DNA of 64,000 bases from the NCBI RefSeq assembly GCF_001586255.1, contig NZ_CP014544.1:2139501-2203500 (forward strand). Direction: 5' to 3'. The notes beneath the pieces were generated by a model that made no database searches, had not been told where the DNA came from, and saw only the letters and a list, made by a program, of their open reading frames with translations. The position numbers were made by a program, and so were the translations under genes. Each line of letters starts with the position of its first letter. The stretch's first letter is position 1. Below, one piece after another: positions 46,618 through 55,955 of the stretch. The stretch comes from Zhongshania aliphaticivorans. GTDB taxonomy: Bacteria; Pseudomonadota; Gammaproteobacteria; Pseudomonadales; Spongiibacteraceae.

Positions 46618-46842
46618 TTAGTCCTTGGCGATAACCGTCCAACTTTCACTGTCAGGGCAAAAAGCAATCGCTGCGCGCTTTTGCGTCAGAGCCTGACGCA
46701 ACTGGCTTATTTTCGCTTCGGTACTCAGCTCTTGCTCACCGTAATCGGTACCCTCGCGACTCACCAACTCTTCGAGCATACCCTGAAAGGCGTCGGGACT
46801 GAGCTTTTGCCAGGGGATTTCAACATAGTCATTATCATTCAT
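46618..46842 (-). CDS. YheU family protein (UPF0270)
   Basis: A 74-residue protein matching the YheU family: VEIPWQKLSPDAFQGMLEE, FVxREGTDYGE-like SREGTDYGEQE, and AKISQLRQAL. Function is unknown in the family. The ATG at 46842 overlaps the end of the upstream methyltransferase-like gene by 8 bases. Confidence 0.88.
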   Translation of the reverse strand: MNDNDYVEIPWQKLSPDAFQGMLEELVSREGTDYGEQELSTEAKISQLRQALTQKRAAIAFCPDSESWTVIAKD

Positions 46843-47677
46843 GTACAGGTTTACCAAATTTAAGAGTCATTCGATCACTTTCGCCAATGGCTAAGTATTT
46901 TGCTTGCTGCTTTTCGCCTAAGCGTAAGCTCGGCGGGAGCGTCCATACCCCTTCGGGGTGGTCATGACCATCTTTTGGGTTCGCGTTAACTTCACTGCTT
47001 TCCAGCAATAAAAAGCCAGCCGCTTCAGCCTGAGCAATCACCAACTGTTCGCTAACATAGCCGCTCTTTACCATCTCCGCGATGCTTGCGTCAGGATCTG
47101 CCCGATGCTCAACAACACCGAAAATGCCGCCCGGCTTCAAGGCCGTGAACGCCGCAGCAAATACCTGTTCGGAAACACCCGCCTTTAACCAGTTATGGAC
47201 ATTGCGAAAGGTCAGTACCTTATCAACACTTCCTGCCGGGGCAATGGCAAGATATTTGGGCGCTTGTAAGGTGGTCACCGATAGTTTGTCATAAACACCA
47301 GGATTCGCCGCCAATTTTAGTTCAAAGGTGCGGCGAGATTTTTGGTAGTAGCCGACATCGCTGTCTTGAGCAAAATGGGCGGTATAAAGCTTGCCGCAAT
47401 CGCGCAACATAGGTGCCAGTATCTCGGTATACCAGCCCCCTGCGCCTGGCCATAACTCAACGACTGTGTCGCAGGGCTGCACACCAAAAAACATCAAGGT
47501 TTCAACTGGGTGCCGATAAACATCTCGCGCACGATTCTCGGCGCTGCGGTGCGCGCCATCAACAACCCCTGGCCAACTAGGAGCTTCCCTAAGCGTTTCG
47601 GCTTCAGCAGCAAGCATCGCCAGCAACATAAAAAAACCAAAAAATATCCGAGCCTGTGGCAATACTTTTTTTGTCAT
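46835..47677 (-). CDS. Secreted class I SAM-dependent methyltransferase-like protein
   Basis: 280 residues from the ATG at 47677. The N-terminus is a signal peptide (KK, then ARIFFGFFMLLAMLAAEAE), so the mature protein is predicted periplasmic. A methyltransferase-like fold follows (VVELWPGAGGWYTEILAP as motif I, FTALKPGGIFGVVEHRAD, NANPKDGHDHPEGVWTLPP). A periplasmic SAM enzyme is odd because SAM is cytosolic, so catalysis is uncertain. The family is widespread in marine gammaproteobacteria. Confidence 0.85.
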   Translation of the reverse strand: MTKKVLPQARIFFGFFMLLAMLAAEAETLREAPSWPGVVDGAHRSAENRARDVYRHPVETLMFFGVQPCDTVVELWPGAGGWYTEILAPMLRDCGKLYTAHFAQDSDVGYYQKSRRTFELKLAANPGVYDKLSVTTLQAPKYLAIAPAGSVDKVLTFRNVHNWLKAGVSEQVFAAAFTALKPGGIFGVVEHRADPDASIAEMVKSGYVSEQLVIAQAEAAGFLLLESSEVNANPKDGHDHPEGVWTLPPSLRLGEKQQAKYLAIGESDRMTLKFGKPVHE

Positions 47678-47704
47678 TGCTTGATCCCTCATTTATTGCT
47701 GGGT

Positions 47705-48010
47705 TTAAGACTGCGCTAAATAGTCCCGCACATGATTAACTTTTTCGACCATAGTTTGGTCTCTATCGCTGCGCGTCGCAATTTTAAGCTGAGTCGATAT
47801 TCGCGGCGCGCCCATCTCGTGCACACGCTGATGACAGCGTTTAACCGAATCCATCACCACCTCCCACTCACCTTCTATATTAGTGCCGTAGGCATGCAGA
47901 TGATGCTCTAGACCCAAGCCGGCAATGATTTTTTGGCACTCAGCAATATAGGGGGTCAACGACAATTCCCCGCCGAGGGGAATGATGCAAAAATCCACAA
48001 TCACCTTCAT
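47705..48010 (-). CDS. MTH1187/YqgV family thiamine-binding protein
   Basis: A 101-residue ferredoxin-like-fold protein. MKVIVDFCIIPLGGELSLTPYIAECQKI and HAYGTNIEGEWEVVMDSVKRCH are the family blocks (DUF77), and homologues bind thiamine. The ATG at 48010 is preferred to a GTG four codons upstream. It lies 28 bases before the secreted methyltransferase-like gene. Confidence 0.88.
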   Translation of the reverse strand: MKVIVDFCIIPLGGELSLTPYIAECQKIIAGLGLEHHLHAYGTNIEGEWEVVMDSVKRCHQRVHEMGAPRISTQLKIATRSDRDQTMVEKVNHVRDYLAQS

Positions 48011-48021
48011 ACAAATCCCCA

Positions 48022-48051
48022 CTTACACTCGCAATCTGCCCAGACTATACT
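48022..48051 (+). promoter_or_regulatory. Promoter of gcvR
   Basis: CTTACA (48022-48027), 18 bases, TATACT (48046-48051), about 38 bases before the GTG: 4 of 6 and 5 of 6 matches. Confidence 0.45.
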
Positions 48052-48088
48052 CTAGTATCAGCACTCCAATAAAGAATAAGGGTACGCC

Positions 48089-48607
48089 GTGAACAGCTCA
48101 TTGGTTTTTACTTTTTTAGGACAAGACCGCCCCGGCCTCGTTGAACGCCTCGCAGACATTGTCGCCGACCATCAAGGTAACTGGCTGGAAAGCCGTATGA
48201 CCCAACTTGCCGGGCAGTTTGCAGGCATCGTTCGGGTGGCCGTTAATGAAACGGACATTGACGAGCTCAGCAATGCACTTTGCAGCTTAAATATAGAGGG
48301 CTTAACCATCCACATTCAGCCCGGTGTCAGCGACCCCGCACCCGGCGCGAGTGGCAAGCAATGTAAATTGCACATCTTGGGTAATGATCGTCCGGGCATT
48401 GTCCGCGAAGTTAGCCGCGCCCTTAAACAGCAACAGATTAACGTAATAGAAATGAGTTCTAACATCACCAGTGCCGCCATGAGCGGTGACGCCCTATTCG
48501 AGGCCCATGTTAGCGCACAAATGCCCGCAGGCTGTGATTTTGACGAACTGGAAGACAGCCTCGACGCAATTGCCGAGCAACTCGATGTTGATATTGTTGT
48601 AAGCTAA
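48089..48607 (+). CDS. gcvR: GcvR-like ACT-domain regulator (glycine cleavage system repressor family)
   Basis: 172 residues with two ACT domains: FTFLGQDRPGLVERLADIVADH (about 6-80) and LHILGNDRPGIVREVSRALKQQ (about 93-170). GcvR in E. coli binds GcvA and glycine to repress the gcv operon. There is no DNA-binding domain, in line with that. The start is a GTG (48089) behind AAGGG. A gcvT gene lies 38 kb away; no gcvA is in the window. Confidence 0.87.
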   Translation: MNSSLVFTFLGQDRPGLVERLADIVADHQGNWLESRMTQLAGQFAGIVRVAVNETDIDELSNALCSLNIEGLTIHIQPGVSDPAPGASGKQCKLHILGNDRPGIVREVSRALKQQQINVIEMSSNITSAAMSGDALFEAHVSAQMPAGCDFDELEDSLDAIAEQLDVDIVVS

Positions 48608-48616
48608 TTTGCAGGG

Positions 48617-48841
48617 TTAACCCCGCAACCGCTTTACGGTAAAAACCAGCGCCGCCGAGAGCAGCGCGACAACGCTAACGCCAGCGACGCAGAGCAAGAA
48701 GTAGCTAGCAATATCCTGCCAGGGCACGTCAAAGGTCCACACCGCCGAGGACACGAGCATTAGCGTTGCCAACACCGCCAACACGGGCGTGCGGTAACGC
48801 TTAAAGGTTTTTACATAATCTTGAATGACAGTGTTATCCAC
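48617..48841 (-). CDS. Small hypothetical membrane protein
   Basis: 74 residues with two transmembrane helices (PVLAVLATLMLVSSAVWTF and IASYFLLCVAGVSVVALLSAALVF region) and a basic C-terminus (KRLRG), so both ends are probably cytoplasmic. No family is recognised. It is convergent with gcvR, with a 9-base gap. Confidence 0.6.
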   Translation of the reverse strand: MDNTVIQDYVKTFKRYRTPVLAVLATLMLVSSAVWTFDVPWQDIASYFLLCVAGVSVVALLSAALVFTVKRLRG

Positions 48842-48889
48842 GCTAAACCTTTTGCTAAAAGAAAAACTCCGAGTGCCAGCACCCCTTTA

Positions 48890-49321
48890 TCAACCCAATA
48901 TATCCTCTCGCACCCACTCGCAGCGCAATTTACCCGCCCCCTGCCCCGGCGCGTGAAAATCTTCTTCCGCCTGCCATACAAAAGTATGCGTACCGTTATA
49001 AGCCGTTTGTAAGTGCACCGTAGCGCTAACCCAGTACATTTTGTGAAGCATATTTTCGAACTGCCGCAGCCACTCATCCCACTCGTGCTCAATGGCTTTA
49101 TAAGAGCTACCAAAATGAATGACGTCGGTTTGGCAGCCGCCAAAATCAATGGCGGGACGCGGCGCCGAAAACATTTCTCGGCACAAGAGTGGCCAGTCTT
49201 CAGCCGCGGGCAGCAAGGCCGTAACCAGCTGATTATTATCTCGCCGATTATCTAATGCAGCGAGATCTCGGGCGAACAGCATATCAGTAATGCAACCGTA
49301 AACGACGGATTCCTGGGCCAT
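48890..49321 (-). CDS. Conserved hypothetical protein
   Basis: A 143-residue soluble protein starting MAQESVVYGCITDMLFARDL. It contains FGSSYKAIEHEWDEWLRQFENMLHKMYW (in part) and WQAEEDFHAPGQGAGKLRCEWV, a pattern compatible with an immunity-type or SMI1-like small domain, but I cannot assign it. The composition is like its neighbours, with no sign of transfer. Confidence 0.65.
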   Translation of the reverse strand: MAQESVVYGCITDMLFARDLAALDNRRDNNQLVTALLPAAEDWPLLCREMFSAPRPAIDFGGCQTDVIHFGSSYKAIEHEWDEWLRQFENMLHKMYWVSATVHLQTAYNGTHTFVWQAEEDFHAPGQGAGKLRCEWVREDILG

Positions 49322-49387
49322 GGTGTTACCTGTTTAAAGAACTCACTGCGAGTCTACAAAAGCCTTCGCTTGGCAGCCAGTAGATTA

Positions 49388-50551
49388 TTACTCTAAAGCC
49401 GCTTCCGGCTCCGCTTTTACGTCAAACCAGAACCAGGCCACAATATAGGCAATAATTGCGGCCGCCGCAGCGGCAACAAAACATTGCTGCGCGCTAATAT
49501 CCCAGCCCCAGCCGCTTAGCAAAGCACCAGCAGCGCCCCCCAAACCAAAGCTAAGGCCGCTGTACATAGCCATACCCTGACCGTGGTGGCCGGTAAACCA
49601 GTGGCGAATAACTTCAATGCCGGCGGCATGAAAGCTGCCAAAACTGGCCGCGTGTAAGCATTGCGCCAGCACCAAAACTGCGGCGTGTTCAACAAAATAC
49701 GCTATAAGCAGCCAACGCAACGCGGACAACCCCACACTCCACAGCACAATTCCGCGCAAGCTATACCGCGCCAAGAGTCGATGCATAAACAAAAACAGCA
49801 GAACTTCAGCAATAACACCAAGCGACCACAATCTACCTATTAAGCTACGCGAATAGTCCTGCGCCTCGAGGTAGATACTGAAAAAGGTGTAGTACGGACC
49901 ATGGGATAATTGCAGAAAAAAGCTCACCGCAAAAAAAGCAATGACGGCGGGTTGTCGCAAAATACCTTTAAGCGATTGCCGCTCAGCGTCTTGGCGCAAG
50001 CCACCCGGCTTTTCTACCACCAACAAACTCGCCAGCCATATACCGCTGAGTAAAATGGTGATGAGATAAAGCAGCTGACCAATCGGGTGGTTGTCTAGCC
50101 ACCAACCGACACCAATAACGGCAACAATAAAGCCAATAGAACCCCAAACCCGAATGAGGCTGTAACGACCATAGCGACCGGCAAGATGAGATAAAGTGAG
50201 CACATCAAATTGTGCCAGCACCGCATTCCAGAAAAAGCTGTAGCTTATAATGACGCCGGCTAGCCACCAAAAGTCCGAACGTAAAAACGCGCCAGAGAAG
50301 GCCAGCATCGCCATAAACGCACCGACGCGAATAATACGGCTGCGATAGCCAAAGCTGTCAGCCAACCAACCCCATAAGCTGGGTGCAAGTATTTTGGTGA
50401 GCATCACTAAGGATGTCAGAATTCCAATTTCTTCTGAACTAAAGCCCAAGGACTTTAAGTACAGGGACCAATACGGCACCCAGGTACCTAAAAGAGCAAA
50501 ATAAAAGAAATAAAATCCCGACAAACGCCAGTACGGCAGCGCAGCAGTCAT
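49388..50551 (-). CDS. MFS transporter (HcaT/phenylpropionate permease-like)
   Basis: A 387-residue inner-membrane protein with about 12 transmembrane helices. The N-terminal FYFFYFALLGTWVPYWSLYLKSLGFSSEEIG and IRVWGSIGFIVAVIGVG are typical of the HcaT/MFS_1-like subgroup. It lies 7 bases after aroC and is likely co-transcribed, the same pairing as in Pseudomonas. The substrate is unknown. Confidence 0.9.
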   Translation of the reverse strand: MTAALPYWRLSGFYFFYFALLGTWVPYWSLYLKSLGFSSEEIGILTSLVMLTKILAPSLWGWLADSFGYRSRIIRVGAFMAMLAFSGAFLRSDFWWLAGVIISYSFFWNAVLAQFDVLTLSHLAGRYGRYSLIRVWGSIGFIVAVIGVGWWLDNHPIGQLLYLITILLSGIWLASLLVVEKPGGLRQDAERQSLKGILRQPAVIAFFAVSFFLQLSHGPYYTFFSIYLEAQDYSRSLIGRLWSLGVIAEVLLFLFMHRLLARYSLRGIVLWSVGLSALRWLLIAYFVEHAAVLVLAQCLHAASFGSFHAAGIEVIRHWFTGHHGQGMAMYSGLSFGLGGAAGALLSGWGWDISAQQCFVAAAAAAIIAYIVAWFWFDVKAEPEAALE

Positions 50552-50558
50552 ACCGGCA

Positions 50559-51659
50559 TCAAGATGCGGCGGCGGGAATTACCGGGGTAGCCGAATGCAC
50601 TCCACTATTTTGCCCACGATTGCGCAGCAAGTGATCCATTAACACAATAGCGACCATTGCCTCCGCAATAGGCACCGCGCGGATGCCGACGCATGGATCG
50701 TGACGGCCAGTTGTAATGACCTCAACGGCATTGCCGTCAATATCAACCGTTTTCCCCGGGATCAAAATGCTGGAGGTCGGCTTCAAGGCCAAATGCGCCA
50801 CCAGATCTTGACCGCTAGAAATACCGCCTAAAATGCCACCTGCGTTATTCGAGGTAAATCCCAGAGGCGTAAGCTCGTCGCGATGCTCACTACCCAGTGC
50901 ATCCACACAATCAAAACCAGCGCCAATCTCAACACCTTTCACCGCATTGATGCCCATTAACGCATGGGCAATATCGGCGTCGAGCCTATCGAATACGGGC
51001 TCGCCCAAACCCACTGGCATACCGCTAGCTACCACGGTGAGCTTAGCACCGACCGAATCACCAGCCTTACGCAGCTTCTGCATATACTCTTCCATCTGCG
51101 GCACTTTATCGGCATCTGGGCAAAAGAAGGGATTGGTTTCAACTACGCTCCAATCTACGCTATCAATTGCGATTGGACCAAGTTGAGATAAATAGCCGCG
51201 CACTTCTACACCGCAGTGGCTGGCCAAATATTTTTTGGCAACCGCACCAGCCGCCACCCGCATAGCGGTCTCACGTGCAGACGAGCGCCCACCGCCACGG
51301 TAATCACGGCTGCCGTATTTTTGCTGGTAGGTGTAATCGGCATGCATTGGCCGGAACCGGTCTTTGATTTTGCCGTAATCTTTGGAGCGCTGATCGGTGT
51401 TTTCAATTAGCAGGCCAATCGAGGTACCGGTGGTTTTGCCTTCAAACACCCCAGACAAAATCTTAACCACGTCGTCTTCACGACGCTGAGTGGTATAGCG
51501 CGAGGTACCCGGTTTGCGACGATCAAGATCGAACTGCAAATCGGCTTCACTCAATTCAAGACCCGGCGGGCAGCCATCAATAATGGCGCCCAGCGCCAAG
51601 CCGTGGCTCTCACCAAAGGTGGTGACCGAGAATAATTTACCGATGCTATTACCTGACAT
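50559..51659 (-). CDS. aroC: Chorismate synthase
   Basis: The last step of the shikimate pathway (EPSP to chorismate, needs reduced FMN). 366 residues with [18 protein letters not shown] at the N-terminus, [36 protein letters not shown] and the C-terminal [17 protein letters not shown]. All family signatures are intact. It sits between prmB and the MFS gene. Confidence 0.97.
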   Translation of the reverse strand: MSGNSIGKLFSVTTFGESHGLALGAIIDGCPPGLELSEADLQFDLDRRKPGTSRYTTQRREDDVVKILSGVFEGKTTGTSIGLLIENTDQRSKDYGKIKDRFRPMHADYTYQQKYGSRDYRGGGRSSARETAMRVAAGAVAKKYLASHCGVEVRGYLSQLGPIAIDSVDWSVVETNPFFCPDADKVPQMEEYMQKLRKAGDSVGAKLTVVASGMPVGLGEPVFDRLDADIAHALMGINAVKGVEIGAGFDCVDALGSEHRDELTPLGFTSNNAGGILGGISSGQDLVAHLALKPTSSILIPGKTVDIDGNAVEVITTGRHDPCVGIRAVPIAEAMVAIVLMDHLLRNRGQNSGVHSATPVIPAAAS

Positions 51660-51764
51660 TGATTATCCCAACGCTATTCATTGACGACTTACCGCGCAGT
51701 TACTCGCGACCAGCCAAATTACTGATGGAGAATTATACGGTAAAGCTCGACCAAGGTCAGAGCT

Positions 51765-52679
51765 TCAGGCAAAACTCTCTGCATATTCAAGCAATTGCTC
51801 ACGACTCATGGCAAATACGCCGTGACCGCCATGCTCAAATTCGAGCCACATAAACGGCACTGTTGGGAACGCGTCGTCAAGCGCCACGCAGCTATTGCCC
51901 ACCTCAACAATTAAAACACCCTCCTCGTTGAGATGGTTTGCCGCCTCGCGCAGAATACGCCGGGTAATATCCAGGCCATCGGGGCCAGAGGCTAGGCCTA
52001 GCGTCGGCTCGCGGTGATATTCAGCGGGCATCGTTGCTAAGTCTTGAGCGTCGACATAGGGGGGGTTGCTGACAATGAGGTCATAGGTTTGACCGCCAAG
52101 CAGGTCAAACACATCAGACTGCACGGCACTGACCCGATCCCCCAATTCATGACGGGCAATATTAATATCGGCGACATTAAGCGCATCCAGCGAAATATCC
52201 ACTAAATCGACCATGGCCTCGTCAAATTGGTAAGCACAGGCGATACCAATGCAACCGCTGCCAGTGCACAGGTCAAGAATTCGCTGGGGGCGCGCGGACA
52301 GCCACGGTTCAAACTCTTGGGCAATAAGCTCGGCAATCGGTGAGCGTGGCACTAAAACCCGCTCGTCGACATAAAACGACAAACCTGCAAACCAGGCCTC
52401 GTTGGTGAGGTAAGCAGCAGGTAAGCGCTCTTCTACCCGGCGCTGAATAAGCGCCAGGACTTTCTGCCGTTCAACGAGTGTCAAACGGCCGTCGAGCAAG
52501 GCCGGATCCATGTCCAAAGGCAAGTGAAGTCCGTGAAATACCAGTATTCTCGCTTCGTCAAAGGCATTGTCGGTGCCGTGACCAAAAAATATGCCGGCAC
52601 GTCCAAATTCGCTAATGGCCCAGCGCAAATAATCTCGGAGAGTATGCAGCTCTCGACCTATCTCGTCGTTACTTGTCAC
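51765..52679 (-). CDS. prmB: 50S ribosomal protein L3 N5-glutamine methyltransferase PrmB
   Basis: Methylates Gln150 of L3. 304 residues with SAM motif [13 protein letters not shown] (134-145), the NPPY motif (205-208) that binds the glutamine amide, and [12 protein letters not shown] upstream. The start is a GTG (52679) behind GGGAG. It is upstream of aroC with a 105-base gap. Confidence 0.95.
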   Translation of the reverse strand: MTSNDEIGRELHTLRDYLRWAISEFGRAGIFFGHGTDNAFDEARILVFHGLHLPLDMDPALLDGRLTLVERQKVLALIQRRVEERLPAAYLTNEAWFAGLSFYVDERVLVPRSPIAELIAQEFEPWLSARPQRILDLCTGSGCIGIACAYQFDEAMVDLVDISLDALNVADINIARHELGDRVSAVQSDVFDLLGGQTYDLIVSNPPYVDAQDLATMPAEYHREPTLGLASGPDGLDITRRILREAANHLNEEGVLIVEVGNSCVALDDAFPTVPFMWLEFEHGGHGVFAMSREQLLEYAESFA

Positions 52680-52753
52680 AAACCTACTCCCTTCAGATAA
52701 AAACCAATTTTACACTGCTCAAGCAGAATAATCCTGCACCTATTTATAACTAA

Positions 52754-52784
52754 AGACCCCTCAGCATTTGGCAGCTGAGGGTCT
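52754..52784. repeat. Stem-loop between prmB and folE
   Basis: AGACCC-TCAGC (52754-52765, one bulged C) pairs with GCTGAGGGTCT (52774-52784). It lies in the divergent region, 43 bases before the folE start. No clear T run follows on the plus strand. It may be part of the folE leader. Confidence 0.5.
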
Positions 52785-52827
52785 GTTTGTTACTATTCGT
52801 TCCCCGACAACGCGCTAAGGAAGTGAC

Positions 52828-53376
52828 GTGGAAAAAGCGTTTGCAGATATCATAAAAAAGATTGGCGAAGATCCCACCCGAGACGGTTTGCTCGACACCC
52901 CAGCTCGCGCGGCCAAAGCCTTTGAATTTTTGACCGAAGGCTATCGTCGCAGTGTAAAAGACGTTGTTAACGACGCCCTATTCGACTCTGACTGCAATGA
53001 AATGGTAGTGGTTTCGGACATTGAGCTTTACTCATTGTGTGAACACCACCTACTGCCCTTTATTGGCAAATGTCATGTAGCCTATATTCCCAGCGGCAAA
53101 GTGCTAGGTCTCTCGAAGGTGGCGCGCATTGTCGACTTGTACGCCCGCCGGCTACAGATTCAAGAGGGCCTGACAACGCAGATAGCCAAGACTATTATGG
53201 ATGTCACCGGTTCAGAGGGTGTCGGCGTTATTATCGAAGCTCGCCATATGTGCATGATGATGCGCGGCGTAGAAAAACAAAATTCGATTATGCGCACGAG
53301 TGCCATGCTAGGCGTATTTAAAGACAATAACGCAACCCGCACAGAGTTTCTGTCGCTAATTAACCGGCCTGCCTAA
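52828..53376 (+). CDS. folE: GTP cyclohydrolase I FolE
   Basis: First step of folate/pterin synthesis (GTP to dihydroneopterin triphosphate). In the 182 residues the zinc ligands are C71, H74 ([10 protein letters not shown]) and C142 ([10 protein letters not shown]). It is the single-domain bacterial type. The start is a GTG (52828) behind AAGGA. A bidirectional terminator follows. Confidence 0.96.
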   Translation: MEKAFADIIKKIGEDPTRDGLLDTPARAAKAFEFLTEGYRRSVKDVVNDALFDSDCNEMVVVSDIELYSLCEHHLLPFIGKCHVAYIPSGKVLGLSKVARIVDLYARRLQIQEGLTTQIAKTIMDVTGSEGVGVIIEARHMCMMMRGVEKQNSIMRTSAMLGVFKDNNATRTEFLSLINRPA

Positions 53377-53400
53377 TAAAGTCCAAGCAGCTTGGTAGCA

Positions 53401-53427
53401 AAAAAGCCCCTAAAAGGGGCTTTTTTT
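53401..53427. terminator. Bidirectional terminator between folE and the alpha/beta hydrolase gene
   Basis: AAAAAGCCCCT (53401-53411) pairs exactly with 53415-53425 around AAA. T runs occur on both outer sides, so it serves folE on the plus strand and the hydrolase gene on the minus strand. Confidence 0.93.
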
Positions 53428-53458
53428 CGTCTTAGCTCAGGGCCAGCTATTCGCAGAC

Positions 53459-54316
53459 TTAGTCGTTAGTCAGACCCAAGCCTACAAATGTCTTCACCCA
53501 CTGCGCTATTTGCCGCGCTTGCTCATCCATATGACAGTGGTGCCCACCTTCAATATGCTGAACCTCAAAGCCACTCAGCAAGGCTGGCGGCAATGTGTTT
53601 AATACACGCCCGAAACCTTGATCAGCAACGACAAGCATACTGGGCGCCACAATGGCATCCATATTGGCCTGCAACTGCGCCAAGCCAAGCTTCACTGGCG
53701 AGGCCAGTTTAAGCCGGCGATCACTGCGCCAATACACCCGCCCGTCCTCGCCACCGTAACTGCCGCGCTCAACAATTAGGCGAGCCGCCAATTCCGACAT
53801 CGGCGTTGCAGCGCGCCGGGCCGCTACCGCATCAGACAAGGCAATATAGCCTTTATCGCCACTACCAAACTGGGCAAAATCACGCACATAGCGACCGAGC
53901 TGAACAGGGAAATTAGCTGGGTCTTCTGGTGGCGGGAGAAATCCATCAAGACAGATTAAATGTGAAATCCGCTCCGGCATCGCCCCAGCCAGCAGACTAG
54001 CCATTATCGCCCCTCTCGAGTGACCGATCAGTACAAATTTCGGCCAAGCCATCTGCTCCGCAACAGCCAGAACAAAACGCAAATCATCCCAAATAGCATA
54101 ACTACCTGAGGCGGGTTTGTGGTCACTCAAACCGTGACCAGGCAAATCCAATGCTAGCAACTTGAGCTCGGGTAAGCCCTGCGCCAAGGCGTCGAAGCTG
54201 GCCGCATTATCTAGCCAGCCGTGAAGGGCAATGGCGGGGACACCACTATTCCCCCACTGCTTGGCGCTGATCGTCATTCCATCAATAAAAAACTGGCGCT
54301 CTTGCGCTATCGACAT
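53459..54316 (-). CDS. Alpha/beta hydrolase
   Basis: 285 residues with the alpha/beta hydrolase fold: HGWLDNAASFD (oxyanion region), LDLPGHGLSDHKP, nucleophile Ser in GHSRGAIMASLL, and the C-terminal histidine in EGGHHCHMDE. The family resembles the serine hydrolase-like (SERHL) group; the substrate is unknown. It follows sixA by 9 bases. Confidence 0.88.
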   Translation of the reverse strand: MSIAQERQFFIDGMTISAKQWGNSGVPAIALHGWLDNAASFDALAQGLPELKLLALDLPGHGLSDHKPASGSYAIWDDLRFVLAVAEQMAWPKFVLIGHSRGAIMASLLAGAMPERISHLICLDGFLPPPEDPANFPVQLGRYVRDFAQFGSGDKGYIALSDAVAARRAATPMSELAARLIVERGSYGGEDGRVYWRSDRRLKLASPVKLGLAQLQANMDAIVAPSMLVVADQGFGRVLNTLPPALLSGFEVQHIEGGHHCHMDEQARQIAQWVKTFVGLGLTND

Positions 54317-54325
54317 AAATCCGCC

Positions 54326-54805
54326 TTAGCGCCCATTATGGTCGTAATTGGGGAAGTGCCGCAGCCATTGCAAGCTGGCACAAGCCTGACTAAACACGTC
54401 GCCCTGCATCATGGCCATACTCGCCGTTTGCATGCCCCAGTAACTTTGCGCGTCGCCGCCGTGCCAATGATTTATTGCATTGCTCAACAAGGGATTATGG
54501 GCGACCAACATCAAACGCTCGCCACTAAATGTCGCCAACATCGCTTCTAATTCGGACAAGGGCGTCTCTGGGGTAAGCGAGGATTTTATCCGCGGCCGCA
54601 GCTGCCATTGCCGATTAAATATTTCGGCGCTCTCTACCGCTCGCTTATAAGGGCTAACCCACAGCTCCTCCGGCTGCCACTGACTGGCCGTCAACCACTC
54701 CGCCGCAGCGCAGATTTCTGTTTTACCCGCCGCAGTCAAGGTTCGTTCAATATCGGTTTGAGTGTCCCACGACGCCGCGCCGTGGCGTACTAGCAAAATT
54801 TCCAT
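54326..54805 (-). CDS. sixA: Phosphohistidine phosphatase SixA
   Basis: A small histidine phosphatase of 159 residues, with catalytic His8 in LLVRHGAASWD, the arginine of WVSPYKRAVESAEIF, and a second histidine in LVAHNPLLS. SixA dephosphorylates phosphohistidine proteins (ArcB and the nitrogen PTS in E. coli). It lies between gpsA and the hydrolase gene. Confidence 0.92.
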   Translation of the reverse strand: MEILLVRHGAASWDTQTDIERTLTAAGKTEICAAAEWLTASQWQPEELWVSPYKRAVESAEIFNRQWQLRPRIKSSLTPETPLSELEAMLATFSGERLMLVAHNPLLSNAINHWHGGDAQSYWGMQTASMAMMQGDVFSQACASLQWLRHFPNYDHNGR

Positions 54806-54841
54806 AAGCCCCTAATATAAGCTCTAAACAGTCTGTATCTG

Positions 54842-55858
54842 CTATTGCAGGGTAAATTCCACATCACGATTTTGTTCAGCGCACATCATGGTGCCAATAA
54901 CGTCACCAACCTTGCAGCCATTGTAAATAATATCGTAGAGTCCATGTACCAAAGGCATATAGATATCGAGCAACTCTGACTGCTCTTTCATTAATCGCAG
55001 CGTGTTTACGCCTTCCGCGACTTGCCCCAAACTAGCCACTACTTCATTAAGATCGCGCCCTTGCCCCAGCTCAAAACCGACACGGTAGTTGCGACTAAGC
55101 GGCGAGGTGCAGGTAACAAATAAATCACCGACCCCGGCCAAGCCCAGGAAAGTAAGTGGGTCTGCACCCTTAATAACCGCGTAGCGGCTCATTTCAGCCA
55201 AGCTGCGAGTTATCAGCATGCTAATTGTATTATGTCCGCACCCCAGTGCCGCCGCCATACCCGCGGTGATGGCGTAAACATTTTTCAAAGCACCAGCCAG
55301 CTCGACACCATACATATCACTGCCGGCGTATACCCGAAAGTAGGAACACTGCAGCAAGTCTTGAATCGTACTGGTAACACCAGGGTCTTTACTCGCCACC
55401 ACAGTGCCGGTAATCATTCGCGCCGCGAGTTCCTTTGCCAAATTCGGGCCGCTCAAAATTCCCACCCTAACCTGCGGCAATTCTTCTAGCAGGACTTCGC
55501 TCATTAACTTATTAGTTTCAAACTCAATACCTTTGGTGGTACTGATTAAAATCGTTCCGGGTGCGATACAGTCGGCCAGCTGCCGTGCTACTTCGCGACT
55601 GGACTTGCTCGGAATAGAGAAGAACACGGTATCGCAGCCAGCCACGGTTTCACGTAAATCGGCACTGGCACGCAGCGCTGGATTTAATGAAATGCCGGGT
55701 AAATAAACTTCGTTAGTATGTTGCTCATTTACTTCTTTAACCCGCTCTGGAGTTCGCATCCATTGGCAGATGTCGTGGCCATTATCGGCAATAATATTGG
55801 CAATCGCAGTACCAAAACTACCCCCGCCAATAACGGCAACCTTATGTTTTGTGGTCAT
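54842..55858 (-). CDS. gpsA: Glycerol-3-phosphate dehydrogenase [NAD(P)+] GpsA
   Basis: Makes sn-glycerol-3-phosphate from dihydroxyacetone phosphate for phospholipid synthesis. 338 residues with GGGSFGTAIANI (11-22), the catalytic lysine in ELAGALKNVYAI, and GLAGVGDLFVTCTSPLSRNYRVG. It lies downstream of htpG but behind a terminator. Confidence 0.96.
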   Translation of the reverse strand: MTTKHKVAVIGGGSFGTAIANIIADNGHDICQWMRTPERVKEVNEQHTNEVYLPGISLNPALRASADLRETVAGCDTVFFSIPSKSSREVARQLADCIAPGTILISTTKGIEFETNKLMSEVLLEELPQVRVGILSGPNLAKELAARMITGTVVASKDPGVTSTIQDLLQCSYFRVYAGSDMYGVELAGALKNVYAITAGMAAALGCGHNTISMLITRSLAEMSRYAVIKGADPLTFLGLAGVGDLFVTCTSPLSRNYRVGFELGQGRDLNEVVASLGQVAEGVNTLRLMKEQSELLDIYMPLVHGLYDIIYNGCKVGDVIGTMMCAEQNRDVEFTLQ

Positions 55859-55921
55859 AGTTTACTTCTACCCGCTAGTTATTATTAGGGAGTCTAGCAC
55901 TGCAGCAATACTCTCTAATAC

Positions 55922-55945
55922 AAAAAAGGCGGCTTTCGCCGCCTT
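55922..55945 (-). terminator. Terminator of htpG
   Basis: AAGGCGGC (55926-55933) pairs with 55938-55945 around TTTC, with six T following on the minus strand. Confidence 0.9.
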
Positions 55946-55955
55946 AATTTATAGT

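Noticed and set aside
48811-49149. 112-codon minus-strand frame overlapping two other minus-strand genes
   Set aside because: Out of frame with, and mostly contained in, the better supported 48890-49321 and 48617-48841 genes.
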